Source: Nitrincola sp. A-D6
GTDB taxonomy: Bacteria; Pseudomonadota; Gammaproteobacteria; Pseudomonadales; Balneatricaceae
DNA: 64,000 nt
Direction: 5' to 3'
Assembly: GCF_000764495.1 (NCBI RefSeq)
Contig: NZ_JRLB01000031.1
Coordinates: forward strand, 30,377-94,376
This document shows, one piece after another, positions 38,078 through 48,417 of this stretch. Every line of letters starts with the position of its first letter. The first letter of the stretch is position 1. The position numbers were made by a program, and so were the translations under genes. The notes beneath the pieces were generated by a model that was given only the letters and a program-made list of their open reading frames with translations, was not told the DNA's origin and did not search any database.

Positions 38078-38397
38078 ATGTATCTGGTAGTTGTGTATGT
38101 CCCGGAAAGTCATGTTGATCGCTTGATCGAATCGATGTCTGCAGCCGGTGCCGGGCAGATTGGCGATTACGATCAGTGTGCCTGGAGGGTGCTGGGGCAG
38201 GGGCAGTTCCGACCTTGGCGGGGGCGAGTCCTCATATTGGATCGGTGGGGGCTTTGGAGCGAGTGCCGGAATATCGAGTGGAAATGGTATGTGAAGAGTC
38301 AATGATCAAGGCGGTGATGGCGGCCATGATCGCAGCTCATCCTTATGAAGAACCAGCGCATCATGTGTTGCCGATAAAGACAGCTGGCGATTGGTGA
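38078..38397 (+). CDS. YqfO/NIF3-related small protein (frameshifted)
   Basis: About 106 residues. YLVVVYVPESHVDRLIESMSAAGAGQIGDYDQCAW and the restored GQFRPLAGASPHIGSVGALERVPEYRVEMVC and AAMIAAHPYEEPAHHVLP match the YqfO-like domain seen inserted in NIF3 proteins and alone in gammaproteobacteria, with PII-like folding. The frame breaks at about 38214: cgaccttggcg should read cgacctttggcg. GGAG is 8 bases before the ATG. Function unknown; metal or ligand binding at a trimer interface is proposed for the family. Confidence 0.82.
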
Positions 38398-38430
38398 GTA
38401 TTTCTACTTTGCAAAGGGGAGGGTTATTCA

Positions 38431-40724
38431 TCACTCAAACCACCAACCCGGCAACAGTGGCCGCACTTGCTGACGGCCGAAACGATCATCTATCAACTCG
38501 ATGATACCGGTATCTTCCGGGGTGCGAATGAGCCGCCCAGCGGCTTGAATCACTTTGCGAATGCCGGGATAAAGGTATGTGTAGTTATAGCCTTGGCCAA
38601 AGCGTGTCTGCAGGCGTTTGCTCAGTTGTTCATGAAAGGCATCGTAGGGTGCAGTCCCAGTGTGGCGATAAATACGCCGACCAGTGCATCGCCTGGCAGG
38701 TCGATCCCTTCCGAGAAGGCTCCACCGAGTACGGCAAAACCAACTTTTCCCCGTTCTGACCGGAAGGCTTGTATAAATTCATCTCGGGCCTGTTCGGTCA
38801 TGCCGGATGACTGGGTAATAACAGGTATATCCGGGCAGTGTGTCACAAATTCATGCTGTAGCTGTTCCAGATAAGCAAAACTGCTGAGGTAGACCATGTA
38901 ATTGCCTGGAACCTGCTGGTACTGCTGCCGGATACGCTGAACAATGGGTTGAATCGAACCCTGTCGGTCATTGAATCGAGTGCTGATGTGGATGATCCTT
39001 AGCTCCAGCTGTCTGGCTGAGAAAGGGCTTGGAATGGATTGCCAACGGGTCTTCTCCGGTAATCCCAACAGATCCTGATAGTAGTGTGCGGGATTGAGCG
39101 TGGCTGAGAAGAGCACACAGGCTTGGGCCTGGCGGAAACGCTGTGTCAGAAAGTCAGCCGGAATCAGGTTCTGTATCGATAGGCTGGCCTTGAACGCCGG
39201 GCGCTTTCCTTTACCTTTTTCCTGCGTCACTTTCAGTGTACAGAGTGAATGATCAGCAAAGAGTTCGGCCAATTTCATAAAACCTATCGAGTCCAGCAGC
39301 AAGGCTTGCAGTTCTGGCTGTACAGGGTGCTCTGTCATGTAGTCAGTCAGGTCCCGGACCAGACGTAGCAGGGCGCCATTCAACTCAGTCGGCACCTCAG
39401 GCAAATAAAACCGCACAGTTTGTAGATCAGAGCTGGCATGCTATCCAGATGGCATTTAATCAGTTGGTTCCAGGCCCGTTGAACCGCCCGAAAGGTGGTG
39501 CTGAGTTCCTTGGGTGCTGTGCGGGCTACCTGGCGAAACTGCGACTGACTGAGCTGGCTGGAGTACATGCCGCGGGCGCGATCAATCAGGTTGTGGGCTT
39601 CATCGATCAAGGCACAACCCGCCAGTCGTTTTGTCGGGTCAGGCCATAGAGCAGTGCCTGTTGATCGAAGTAGTGGTTCACATCACCGACCACTACATCT
39701 GACCAGCGTGCCAGTTCCTGGGCAAGATAGTAGGGGCAAATACGCTGTTCAGCTGCGAGCACTCGGATACTTGACCGGTCCAGCCAGCGGGCATTGACGG
39801 CGGCTTGTCGGGCGGCAGGTAATCTATCGAAGAAGCCATCCGCCAAGGGACAGGACTCGCCCTGACAGGCGCGATCCGGGTATTCACAGGCTTTGTCACG
39901 CGCGGTGAGTTCCAGTATTCTCAGAGGTAACTGGGTGTCCCTGGATGCCTGCAGGCCTTGCAGACTATCGAGGATCAACTGACGCCCCGTAGTACGTGCG
40001 GTGAGTATAAACAGCCTGTCGAGCTGGCGTCTGGGCATGGCCATCAAGGCCGGATAGCTGACGCCGATGGTTTTGCCGATGCCAGTCGGTGCTTCCAGCA
40101 ACAGGGTATGTTCGGTGCAGATGCCTTTGTACACCGTTTCACTGAGTTGACGCTGATGAGGCCGGAAATCCGTGAAGGGGAAGGTGAGCGTCATCAACGC
40201 CTGATCGCGTAGTTGTCGATGCGCCGACTCCTGTTGGTGCCAGTCGCGATAACGGCTGCACAATAGCGTCAGAAAATCATCCAAATCCTGACGCTTCCAT
40301 AGCTGCTCAAACGGGGTTTCCCGATCCTGAGCAATATCGTAGTACACCAGTCGAAGCTGGACCTGGCTGAGATTATCCCGTTGGCAAAGCAGAGCGCCGT
40401 ATACCTTGAGCTGGGCTTCATGCAGGTGGTTTTGTCCGGGGCCAATACGGGTAAGATCACCGCGGTGGGTTTTGATTTCTTCCACCAGGGGCGTGTGCTC
40501 GTTCGACCTGTGATCGGGTAAGTAGCCATCGGCACGACCACGTAACTGAATGCCCAGACATTCACCTTCCAGCAGGTATTCGGTTGGTAGCCATTGGGTC
40601 TTCGGGACTGCAGGGTTCGGTGCCCTTTAATCCCTTCATCCGTTGTAGGTGAGGGCGTGTAACGATGTTCCAGGCTGCCTTCGCGTGCGGCAAACTCGCA
40701 CAAGGAGCGTACGGCTACTTTCAC
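38431..40724 (-). CDS. PD-(D/E)XK nuclease-DEAH helicase (XPD/DinG-like), four frameshifts
   Basis: About 765 residues when joined. The N-terminal PD-(D/E)XK-type nuclease region (about 1-130) has RGRADGY and VEEIKTHRGDL holding D and ExK. The XPD/DinG-like helicase follows: Walker A EAPTGIGKTIGVSYPAL, four cysteines between ARDKACEYPDRACQGESC and RICPYYL that suit a 4Fe-4S cluster, DEAH box ALIDEAHNLIDRARG, LFSATLNPAHYY, GAFSEGIDLPGD and motif VI IQAAGRLIRTPEDTG. Single bases are missing at about 40592 (CC in YQPEYLLEGE), 39625 (LTRTKRLAGCALIDEAH), 39438 (DSMPSSDLQTVRFY) and 38648 (LGLPPYDAFHEQL); every loss shifts the frame by -1. The start is GTG 40724, overlapping the stop of the FAN1-like gene by four bases (GTGA). 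A role in DNA repair with the nuclease partner is inferred. Confidence 0.85.
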
Positions 40725-42408
40725 ACGTTTGCCTCATCCCAGCTACCTGCAACACACTCACCGGAATGTCGTGCTCCAGCATCGCCTGAATCCACAAACG
40801 CTGATGGTCCTGCAGACGATCCCCCGGGCCTTTCACTTCAATAAGGCGGTAGCACCCAGTTGCGCGGTTCAGTTCGATCAGATCGGGCAGACCACGGCGG
40901 TGGTGGCGGAGGTCGAGTAGCAGGTGTTGAAAAATCGCTTCAAGGTGCGTGGCCGGAATTAGCTCCAGTGCGGTTTCAATCAGTTCGGGTTGCAGGCTGG
41001 GCCAGTAGATCAACGCGCAACTGATACCCTGTTTTTGTTCAAAGTGCTGCAGGATAGTGTCCCGATAAGCACCCGTGAGCAACTGCTGAAAAGCTGATTC
41101 AATCAGCTCGGACCGACCTTCAGTAAAACCGGGTCGGAACAGATCGGCGGGGCCTGATTGAAAGGGGTTGAAAAAGGCACCGCGCAGCGGCGTATACAGG
41201 GCGGGCCAGATCAGCAGCGCAAACAGCCCGGTAAATAGCTGATTTTCGACATGAAACAACTGAGTGTCTGTATCCGACAGGTGTTCGATTACGGCGTTTT
41301 CGACTCGCCCATGTGCAGGTTTGGGCAGGGTCAGCGAATGGACCGGTACCTTGATGGATTCCGGTGGCCGATAATCCAGGCCAGCTTTACGTGCACAACG
41401 CTGCTGAATACGCTGTAATCCGACCCGTATTTCAGGCTGGAGTAACTGTGCATATGCTTGCGTTGCCAAGGTAAATACGCGTTCGGGTGATTCGCGTTTC
41501 CTTGGCAGTCTCAGCGTGCGTAGTTGCGCCTCACGATGTTGACTCTGCTGGTAAAGCTGCAATGCCAATTCAATCTGCTGGCGCCGCTCAGCCTCTCGTC
41601 CGAGTTGAAACAGCACTTTCTGATAGCGATAGTGAATCCAGTCACAGTCAATCGGCTCGGGCAGCGATTGGCTCACGGCCTCTATATCTTCACCGGCCAC
41701 GACCTGTTCTCGTAACCGCTGTAACTGTAGATACAGGTCGACCTCGTCGCGGCGTTGAAACGGCCTGGACTCCGAGGTGAATAAAACCGGCTCAAACTGC
41801 TGCAGGCCCAGCTCTGTCAGCACAAATTCTGACCAACTTTGATAGAGGTTGCCAAAGAACATCAGTCGCAAACGGTCAAACAAGGAGTTGCAGCGCAGTT
41901 CCACCAGCTCAAAGGGCGGTTCTGGCCACCAGCTGTGCAGACTTTGCTGATCAGCGTCCTGCTCGAGGAGCACCGCCAGCAGATCCGATTTGCGCATGGA
42001 CGCAGTCAATCTGTTCTCCGGCAGACGATGGCGTGCCAGCAACAAGCACTCTTCACGTCGGCAGAGATCACACAGTGCCTCTAGTGACAACACAGGTTGA
42101 TCATCAATCAGCCCCGCTGCTAGCAAGTGTTGCAGTGCGGCTTGCAGATCAGGCACTTCGTTGTAGCTCAGATTATCCTGGCGAAACAGCACACCCTTAC
42201 GCATCACCATGCGGATCAGCAAGGCCTGTGCTGGCTCATCCAGTGACAATAGCTGTTCCAGCTGCTTAATCTCGTCTGGCCGCAGCAAATCGGCATATTG
42301 GTTCAGACACAACTGGATTACCTGCTGGGCATTACGCAGGTAATAGAGTGGATTATCTAGTGAAGTGGGTGAAAGGGTAGTAAGGTTCATGGGGATATTG
42401 TACGGCAA
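40721..42408 (-). CDS. FAN1-type VRR-NUC structure-specific nuclease
   Basis: About 562 residues. The C-terminal VRR-NUC PD-(D/E)XK domain is clear: RRGLPDLIELN (D) and YRLIEVKGPGDRLQDHQRLWIQAML (E-x-K). The N-terminal part (YYLRNAQQVIQLCLNQYADLL, then RLMFFGNLYQSWSEFVLTELG) and the central helical region match bacterial FAN1, which unhooks DNA interstrand crosslinks and cuts branched DNA. As written the frame runs on to 40636. Adding one base at about 40741 gives SVLQVSWDEANV with TGA at 40721-40723, overlapping the helicase GTG by four bases, which is a normal operon junction. TTG 42408 has AAGG seven bases upstream; ATG 42390 without a ribosome site is the alternative. Confidence 0.87.
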
Positions 42409-42447
42409 GTCTTAACCTTGCAGCTATAAAGATTCGGAGTGTCGAGA

Positions 42448-43066
42448 ATGCGTCAGAAGGGAAAAATCAAGGCTTGGAATGATGCTAAAGGCTGTGGCTT
42501 TATTCAGCCACTTATTGATGGAAAGGATATATTCTTCCATATCAGTAGTTTTTCCAACAGGAGACGGCGCCTGAAGTTGGACAGCTCGTAACATACAGCT
42601 TGGGTCAAGACTCCAGGGGCAGGGTTCGTGCTGAGCAGATTGCCTTTTCGGCTGATCAAATCAGAGCGTCGGTGCAAGCTGGTAATAAAGGCAGCCACTT
42701 TTCTGTATGGATTGCCTGTGTGTTTCTGGTGTTTATGTTATTGAGTGTGTTGTTTGCACATCTGCCGTTGAGACTGTTTTCTTGTATCTGGGATTAAGCC
42801 TGGCGACCTATGTACTCTACTGGATAGATAAGCGGCAAGCTCAAAATGGTGGCAGAAGGACCCCAGAGAGTACCTTGCACTTGTGCTCATTATTAGGTGG
42901 TTGGCCCGGGGCTGTATTTGCGCAACAAAGCTTGAGACACAAAACCCGAAAAGAATCGTTTCGTAATGTGTTCTGGATCACCTGTATTGTAAACTGCGCG
43001 GCTTTGGGTTGGCTGATTACTGAGCAAGGACAGCAGTTACTTCGATCTTTAGGCAATTTACTGTAG
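42448..43066 (+). CDS. Cold-shock domain plus DUF1294 membrane protein (two frameshifts)
   Basis: About 206 residues. The N-terminal cold-shock (CSD) fold is KGKIKAWNDAKGCGFIQPL with IFFHISSF (about 3-70), an RNA/ssDNA-binding barrel. Membrane helices follow (SVWIACVFLVFMLLSVLF), then DUF1294: YLGLSLATYVLYWIDKRQAQ, RTPESTLHLCSLLGGWPGAVFAQQSLRHKTRKESFR and a final helix pair. The CSD-DUF1294 fusion is known in proteobacteria; its role is unknown. One base is missing at about 42573 (cggcgcct for cggcggcct, NRRRRPEVGQLV) and one at about 42768 (ttgag for ttggag, LPLETVFLYLG). GGAG precedes the ATG. The gene is divergent from the FAN1-like gene with only about 40 bases between. Confidence 0.85.
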
Positions 43067-43174
43067 TTGGTATTATTTTTTGTGCAACTGCGTTCCTTTG
43101 AGAGTAAATAGTAGTCTAGTGGGCATTATTAATAGCGTGTAGACTGATCATTAGCTATAAATATTCTGGAAAGC

Positions 43175-43622
43175 ATGGATGCTATGAGCAATCAGAAACC
43201 AATCAGCCAGCAAACGGACTACAAGCAGTGGCTGGGTCATATCAAAACATCGTTCCGTCAACGTCAACTCAAAGCCGCCGTAGCAGTTAACACTACCTTG
43301 CTGGAATTTTACTGGCAACTGGGCGGTGAAATCGTTGAAAAGCAAAAATTCAGCCAGTGGGGAGAAGGTTTTAGCTCAGCTCAGTCAGGATCTGATGGCC
43401 GAGTTTCCCAAGATTAAAGGTTTCTCAAAACGTAATCTGGAACTAATTAGGCAGTGGTATATCTTCTGGAATCAGGATGTTGCAATTACGCAACAGGCTG
43501 TTGCGCAATTAGTGCTCATTCCGTGGGGACATAATCAAGCCCTGCCTGAAAATCTGAAATCGAGTTTGCCGAGTGTTGAAGAGATAGAACAGGAATTGGC
43601 AAGAGAGTTAGATGATAATTAA
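43175..43622 (+). pseudogene. DUF1016/YhcG-type nuclease lacking its catalytic domain
   Basis: About 148 residues against roughly 340 in full-length family members. The N-terminal DUF1016 helical domain is present (YKQWLGHIKTSFRQRQLKAAVAVNTTLLEFYWQLG, DLMAEFPKIKGFSKRNLELIRQWY, LVLIPWGHN) and so is the extreme C-terminal tail (QALPENLKSSLPSVEEIEQELARELDDN). The region between, which in the family holds the PD-(D/E)XK nuclease, is absent: PWGHN joins directly to QALPENL at about 43530-43536, in frame. A separate frame break lies at about 43372 in a T-run; it needs two more T (GFLAQLS), or loss of one. The family acts in Holliday-junction or restriction-like DNA cleavage, so this copy is probably inactive. 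Family placement is confident; the deletion could be real or an assembly collapse. Confidence 0.78.
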
Positions 43623-43660
43623 AGTTCTGTATGCTTGGCTGAATAAGGAATAGGTGTTAG

Positions 43661-44077
43661 ATGCTGCGACTACTGGGTAACATAATTTGGTTTGTGCTGG
43701 GTGGGCTGGTGATGGGTCTGGCCTGGTGGCTGGCAGGACTGTTGGCTCTGATTACCATTGTGGGTATTCCCTGGGCACGCTCCTGCTTTGTGATCGGTTT
43801 ATTTACTTTCTGGCCGTTTGGCAAACAGGCGGTCAACCGTCGTTTCGTCAATGGCAGGGAGGATATTGGTACCGGTTGTTTGGGGATGATGGGTAATATC
43901 ATCTGGTTTATCTTTGCCGGTATCTGGTTGGCGATTGGTCACTTGCTGGCGGCGTTGCTCTGTTTTGTCACCATTATCGGCATTCCATTTGGAATTCAGC
44001 ATATGAAGCTGGCACTGATTGCGCTGGCGCCGGTGGGGCAAACGATAGTGGATATTGATCCTCAGCGTTGGCAGTGA
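43661..44077 (+). CDS. yccF: YccF family inner-membrane protein
   Basis: 138 residues with about four membrane helices in two similar halves: GNIIWFVLGGLVMGLAWWLAGLLALITIVGIPWARSCF and GNIIWFIFAGIWLAIGHLLAALLCFVTIIGIPFGIQHMKL. The repeated GNIIWF... IxGIPxxxQ pattern defines YccF. Its role is unknown. The gene begins about 40 bases after the truncated DUF1016 gene. The frame is intact. Confidence 0.92.
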   Translation: MLRLLGNIIWFVLGGLVMGLAWWLAGLLALITIVGIPWARSCFVIGLFTFWPFGKQAVNRRFVNGREDIGTGCLGMMGNIIWFIFAGIWLAIGHLLAALLCFVTIIGIPFGIQHMKLALIALAPVGQTIVDIDPQRWQ

Positions 44078-44276
44078 TGCTGTATAGGGTTATGGCCTGA
44101 AATATGGGTAAACAGGCTCAATTTAATAGACTTTTTCTCAATCCAGGCTCATGCTTTCTTCGTAGTAGTGCTATTAACTAAAACTTTGCATTACTGGCTA
44201 GGTTAGCTGTTTCCTGGTTGTGTTGTTACGACTGAAGTAGCTGAGGCTTGAGTTAAGAATGCAGGAGGCATATGCA

Positions 44277-45359
44277 ATGACGCTATGGAAAAGTCGTTTT
44301 GTGGCACTTATCAAGTTTATAGTGCTGGCCCTTGTGGTTGGGTTTCTCTCTGCATGTGATTCCTCTACAGAGCCGGTTGCGGCTCCGGCGGAAGATATTA
44401 TTCGCCCGGCACGCATAGAGACCGTTGAATCTGTCTCTGGTTCCAGCCTGGTTTTCAATGGCACGATACGATCTGCTCAGCGCGCTGAAATGGCGTTCAA
44501 GGTAGCCGGGCGTGTTGAAGCAGTGTTGGTCAATGAAGGCATGACGGTCCAGCGTGGTGATGAGCTGGCGCGCCTTGATGATAGGGAACTGAGAGCGGCT
44601 TTGAATTCAGCTCAGGCCGAATTTAATTCAGCCGATGCAGATTATCGGCGTGGTTTGGCTATTTTTGAACGCACTCAGGCTATTTCGCGCAGAGACCTGG
44701 AAAGGTTGGAGACTCAACGCAGTCTGGCCGCCAATAAGCTCAGTACTGCACAGCTGGCATTTGAAGAAACAGTACTTAAAGCACCATTTGATGGGGTGAT
44801 AGGTCGTAAGCTGGTTGAGGATTTTTCTCGCGTTGCTGCAAATCAGTCTATTTTGGTCATACAGAATTTGCAGGATCTTGAAGTGGTCATTCAGGTGCCT
44901 GATCAGGTTGTGCTTCAATCTGCTCGTCGCAGTGGCGCTTTTGCTGAAATTCCTGGGTTGGAACAACCCTTTCCCCTGACACTCAAGTTTTTTTCCACTG
45001 AAGCTGATCCTGTAACCCAGACCTATCAGGTCATATTGGATTTACATGATAAGGGTGAAGCTAATATTTTACCGGGTATGTCAGCGCGTGTTTTTGCTTC
45101 ACAACACGATGCTGAAAATTATGTCAGTATCCCCTTAAGTGCGATTGTACCTGACAATCAGGGAGGTCAGTTTGTATGGATGCTTGATGCGCAAAGTCGA
45201 GCGGTATTGCAGCCTGTGGAAGTGGGTGAGCTGGTCGGTGACCGCGTATTTGTGCGTTCGGGTTTGAATTCGGGAGACAGGATTATTACCGCTGGGGTGA
45301 GCCGTGTTCGTGAGGGGATGAAACTAAGACCACTGGATGGCAGTGGAGCTGAAAGCTGA
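44277..45359 (+). CDS. RND efflux periplasmic adaptor (lipoprotein)
   Basis: 360 residues. Lipoprotein signal with lipobox LSAC (FLSACDSSTEP) anchors it to the inner membrane facing the periplasm. The biotinyl-lipoyl half-motifs are seen: AFKVAGRVEAVLVNEGMTVQRGDELARLDDREL and KAPFDGVIGRKLVEDFSRVAANQ, flanking an alpha-hairpin (AQAEFNSADADYRRGL... ETQRSLAANKLSTAQ). The C-terminal membrane-proximal domain ends RVREGMKLRPLDG. Links the RND pump to an outer-membrane channel. AGGAGG is 8 bases before ATG 44277, which is preferred over ATG 44259. The stop overlaps the permease start (TGATG), so the pair is translationally coupled. Confidence 0.92.
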   Translation: MTLWKSRFVALIKFIVLALVVGFLSACDSSTEPVAAPAEDIIRPARIETVESVSGSSLVFNGTIRSAQRAEMAFKVAGRVEAVLVNEGMTVQRGDELARLDDRELRAALNSAQAEFNSADADYRRGLAIFERTQAISRRDLERLETQRSLAANKLSTAQLAFEETVLKAPFDGVIGRKLVEDFSRVAANQSILVIQNLQDLEVVIQVPDQVVLQSARRSGAFAEIPGLEQPFPLTLKFFSTEADPVTQTYQVILDLHDKGEANILPGMSARVFASQHDAENYVSIPLSAIVPDNQGGQFVWMLDAQSRAVLQPVEVGELVGDRVFVRSGLNSGDRIITAGVSRVREGMKLRPLDGSGAES

Positions 45360-48300
45360 TGGATATTGCTGCTTATTCGGTTGCTAAACGCACCAGCCTT
45401 TGGGTTGTGATTGTATTGATTTTGTTGGGTGGTTATCTGAGTTATGAACAGCTGCCCCGGTTTGAAGACCCTGAATTTATTATTCGCAAGGCGGTTGTTA
45501 TTACCACCTACCCGGGTGCCAGTGCTCAGGAGGTGGCTCAGGAGGTGACTGACCGGATTGAAGCGGCTGTACAGATGCTGCAGGAAGTGAAACAGGTCAA
45601 GTCGGTTTCCAAGCAGGGCTACTCCGAGGTAACTGTCGAGATCAAAATGGAGTTTGCTCGCAGCCATGCTGAGTTGCAGCAAGTCTGGGATATTCTCAGG
45701 CGCAAGCTGGCAGATGCACAACGCGGACTGCCGCCAGGTACAGGCCCCATCCTGGTCAATGATGATTTTGCTGATGTATACGCGCAGTTCTATGCTATTA
45801 CGGCAGAGGGATTCAGCGACAGGGAGTTGTATCATTATGTGGATCAACTCTCCAAAGAATTGGCTCTGGTTCCGGGGGTGGCACGTACAGCTTTGCTGGC
45901 TGGCCCCCAAGAGCGGATATTTATCGAGCTGTCGCGAGAGCGCCTGGCGCATTTTGGGCTTAATTCTCAGCAAGTTTACCAAGTGTTACAGCAGCAGAAC
46001 CTGATTACTGTTGCGGGCGATATTCTGGCAGATGGTTTGCGTGTGCCGGTGATTCCTCAGCGTAGTGTCAGTGATTTTACCGATCTGAAACAGCTGCAAA
46101 TTGGTCTGGGTCCGGAAAATACGGTGCTGCGCTTATCTGATATCGCCAGGGTTGTACGCAGTTATGCCGAGCCGCCGGGTATGATGATGACGTTTGATGG
46201 TCAGCGGGCGATAGGTTTAGGCATATCCAATGTTCAGGGTGGTAATGTTGTCAGCATGGGAGCTGCCGTGCAGCAGCGCTTGAGCGAACTGGAGCATTTG
46301 CGTCCGGTCGGCATGGAGCTGCATCCGATTTCGTTACAGTCTGAATCTGTCAGTACAGCGGTGGCTGCATTTGTATCCAACTTACTGGCCGCCGTGGCAA
46401 TTGTGTTTGTGGTATTGCTACTGTTCATGGGGCTGAGAGTGGGGCTGATCATCGGCTTTGTGCTCTTGCTGACGGTGGCAGGTACCCTGATTATCATGCT
46501 CATGGACAATATTGCCATGCAGCGTATCTCATTGGGTGCCTTGATCATTGCACTGGGTATGCTGGTCGATAACGCCATAGTAGTCAGTGATGGTGTGATG
46601 GTGCGTTTACAACGCGGTGAAGAGCGTAAAAAGGCTGTTTCAGCCGTTGTTCGCAGTACCATCTGGCCACTGTTAGGAGGCACTTTAGTTGGTATTCTGG
46701 CGTTCAGCGCTATCGGTTTATCACCCAGTGACATGGGAGAATACGCCGGTTCACTCTTCTGGGTCATTCTCTACTCCATGCTGCTCAGCTGGCTGTTTGC
46801 CATTACGGTTACCCCGATGCTGTGCTACCAGTTCCTGAAAGTACCGCGTCAGGTCGAAGGCGGTGGGCAAAGTTGTATAACCCGTGCCTATGCAAGCCTG
46901 TTGCATTGGGTGTTGAGTCATAGAGTGCTTTCGATAGCACTGCTGCTGGTTGCACTTATGAGTGCTGCATGGGGGGCACGCTTTATCACACCCGGCTTTA
47001 TGCCAGACTCTGAACGTCCTCAGTTTGTGGTTGATCTCTATCTGCCACAGGGGAGTGATATCAGGCGCACGGCGGATATTCTGGCCTTGGCTGAGCAGCA
47101 TGTCTCTTCAAAATCGGGTGTATTAAACACCACCGGCTTTATCGGTGGAGGTGGGCTGCGTTTTATGCTGACCTACTCGCCTGAACCGAGAAATCCGGCC
47201 TTTGCGCAGTTACTGATTAACGTGGATGATCAGGGGCATATTGCAGAGCTGGTGGAAAGTTTGCAAGGCGAACTGTCGGAGATGCTGCCGGATACCTCAG
47301 TCAAAGTGTGGAAGTTTATGCTCGGCCGTGGTGGCGGTAAAAAAATCGAGGCGGGCTTTACCGGGCCTGATCCGGTTGTACTGCGTCGTCTTGCTGAGGA
47401 GGCCAAAGCTCTGATGCAAGCCGATCCTGCACTGATTGCTATTCAGGATGATTGGCGTCAACAAGTGCCGGTCGCGCAGCCTCAGTGGCGCCAGGAACAG
47501 TTACAGCGCCTCGGACTGACGGGAGCGGATGTGAATGCAGCCTTGGCACAGACGCTCAGTGGTCGACAAATAGGTATTTATCGAGAAGGTGATGACCTGG
47601 TACCGCTGATTGTGCGTGCACCTGTGGCTGAACGTGAGCAACCCGGTGTGATTCAAAACACGGAAGTGTTCAGTCCGGTAGCTGGGCGGAGTGTGCCGGT
47701 GAACCAGCTGTTGGAGTCTGTTGATGTGGTTTGGCAGGATGCCATTATCCGGCGCGTAAATCGTGAACCTACACTCATTGTTCAGGCCGATCCGGCACCC
47801 GGCATACTGACCAGCGATGTGTTCAATCAGATCCGCCCTGTGATTGAATCTATTCCATTGCCACCGGGTTACAAGTTGCAATGGTATGGTGAGTATGACG
47901 CTTCGCGTGAGGCGAATGCGGGGTTGGCTGTTTCTGCGCCTTTTGGTTTTGCGGCTATGATCCTGGCAGTTGTGTTTATGTTTAATGCCTTTAGAGAACC
48001 CTTGGTGATCTGGATGACCGCTCCCTTGGCGATGATCGGTGTAGTGGTTGGCCTTGTTGTGTTTCGGACGCCCTTTGAGTTTATGGCGATACTCGGATTT
48101 TTGAGTCTGATCGGTATGATGGTCAAGAATGCCATCGTGCTGGTAGACGAAGCGGGTAGTCGTATCCGAGAGGGGCAGCAAGCGTATACGGCGGTTGTGG
48201 AGGCTTGTATTAGTCGTGCACGCCCGGTTGTGCTTGGCGCGTTGACTACGATTTTGGGTGTGGCTCCGTTGCTGGTCGATCCATTCTTCAAGAGCATGGC

Positions 48301-48397
48301 GGTGACGGTCATGTTCGGTTTGTTATTTGCAACGGCATTAACCTTGGTAGTGTTGCCCTTGTTTTATGTCATGGTGTTCAGAATACGCAATACATAG
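45359..48397 (+). CDS. RND efflux permease
   Basis: 1012 residues. Proton-driven inner-membrane exporter of the hydrophobe/amphiphile type (VexF/AcrB-like). Twelve membrane helices in two halves, each with a large periplasmic loop; PEFIIRKAVVITTYPGASAQEVAQEVTDRIE near the N-terminus is typical. Helix 4 has ALGMLVDNAIVVSDGV, with the proton-relay Asp, and the second half has MMVKNAIVLVDEA. FRNT at the C-terminus ends the chain. It is coupled to the upstream adaptor. No TolC-type gene is nearby, so a distant outer-membrane factor is expected. The substrate is unknown. The frame is intact over 3 kb. Confidence 0.94.
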   Translation: MDIAAYSVAKRTSLWVVIVLILLGGYLSYEQLPRFEDPEFIIRKAVVITTYPGASAQEVAQEVTDRIEAAVQMLQEVKQVKSVSKQGYSEVTVEIKMEFARSHAELQQVWDILRRKLADAQRGLPPGTGPILVNDDFADVYAQFYAITAEGFSDRELYHYVDQLSKELALVPGVARTALLAGPQERIFIELSRERLAHFGLNSQQVYQVLQQQNLITVAGDILADGLRVPVIPQRSVSDFTDLKQLQIGLGPENTVLRLSDIARVVRSYAEPPGMMMTFDGQRAIGLGISNVQGGNVVSMGAAVQQRLSELEHLRPVGMELHPISLQSESVSTAVAAFVSNLLAAVAIVFVVLLLFMGLRVGLIIGFVLLLTVAGTLIIMLMDNIAMQRISLGALIIALGMLVDNAIVVSDGVMVRLQRGEERKKAVSAVVRSTIWPLLGGTLVGILAFSAIGLSPSDMGEYAGSLFWVILYSMLLSWLFAITVTPMLCYQFLKVPRQVEGGGQSCITRAYASLLHWVLSHRVLSIALLLVALMSAAWGARFITPGFMPDSERPQFVVDLYLPQGSDIRRTADILALAEQHVSSKSGVLNTTGFIGGGGLRFMLTYSPEPRNPAFAQLLINVDDQGHIAELVESLQGELSEMLPDTSVKVWKFMLGRGGGKKIEAGFTGPDPVVLRRLAEEAKALMQADPALIAIQDDWRQQVPVAQPQWRQEQLQRLGLTGADVNAALAQTLSGRQIGIYREGDDLVPLIVRAPVAEREQPGVIQNTEVFSPVAGRSVPVNQLLESVDVVWQDAIIRRVNREPTLIVQADPAPGILTSDVFNQIRPVIESIPLPPGYKLQWYGEYDASREANAGLAVSAPFGFAAMILAVVFMFNAFREPLVIWMTAPLAMIGVVVGLVVFRTPFEFMAILGFLSLIGMMVKNAIVLVDEAGSRIREGQQAYTAVVEACISRARPVVLGALTTILGVAPLLVDPFFKSMAVTVMFGLLFATALTLVVLPLFYVMVFRIRNT

Positions 48398-48417
48398 GTG
48401 GTTGTGGGTTTGGCATC

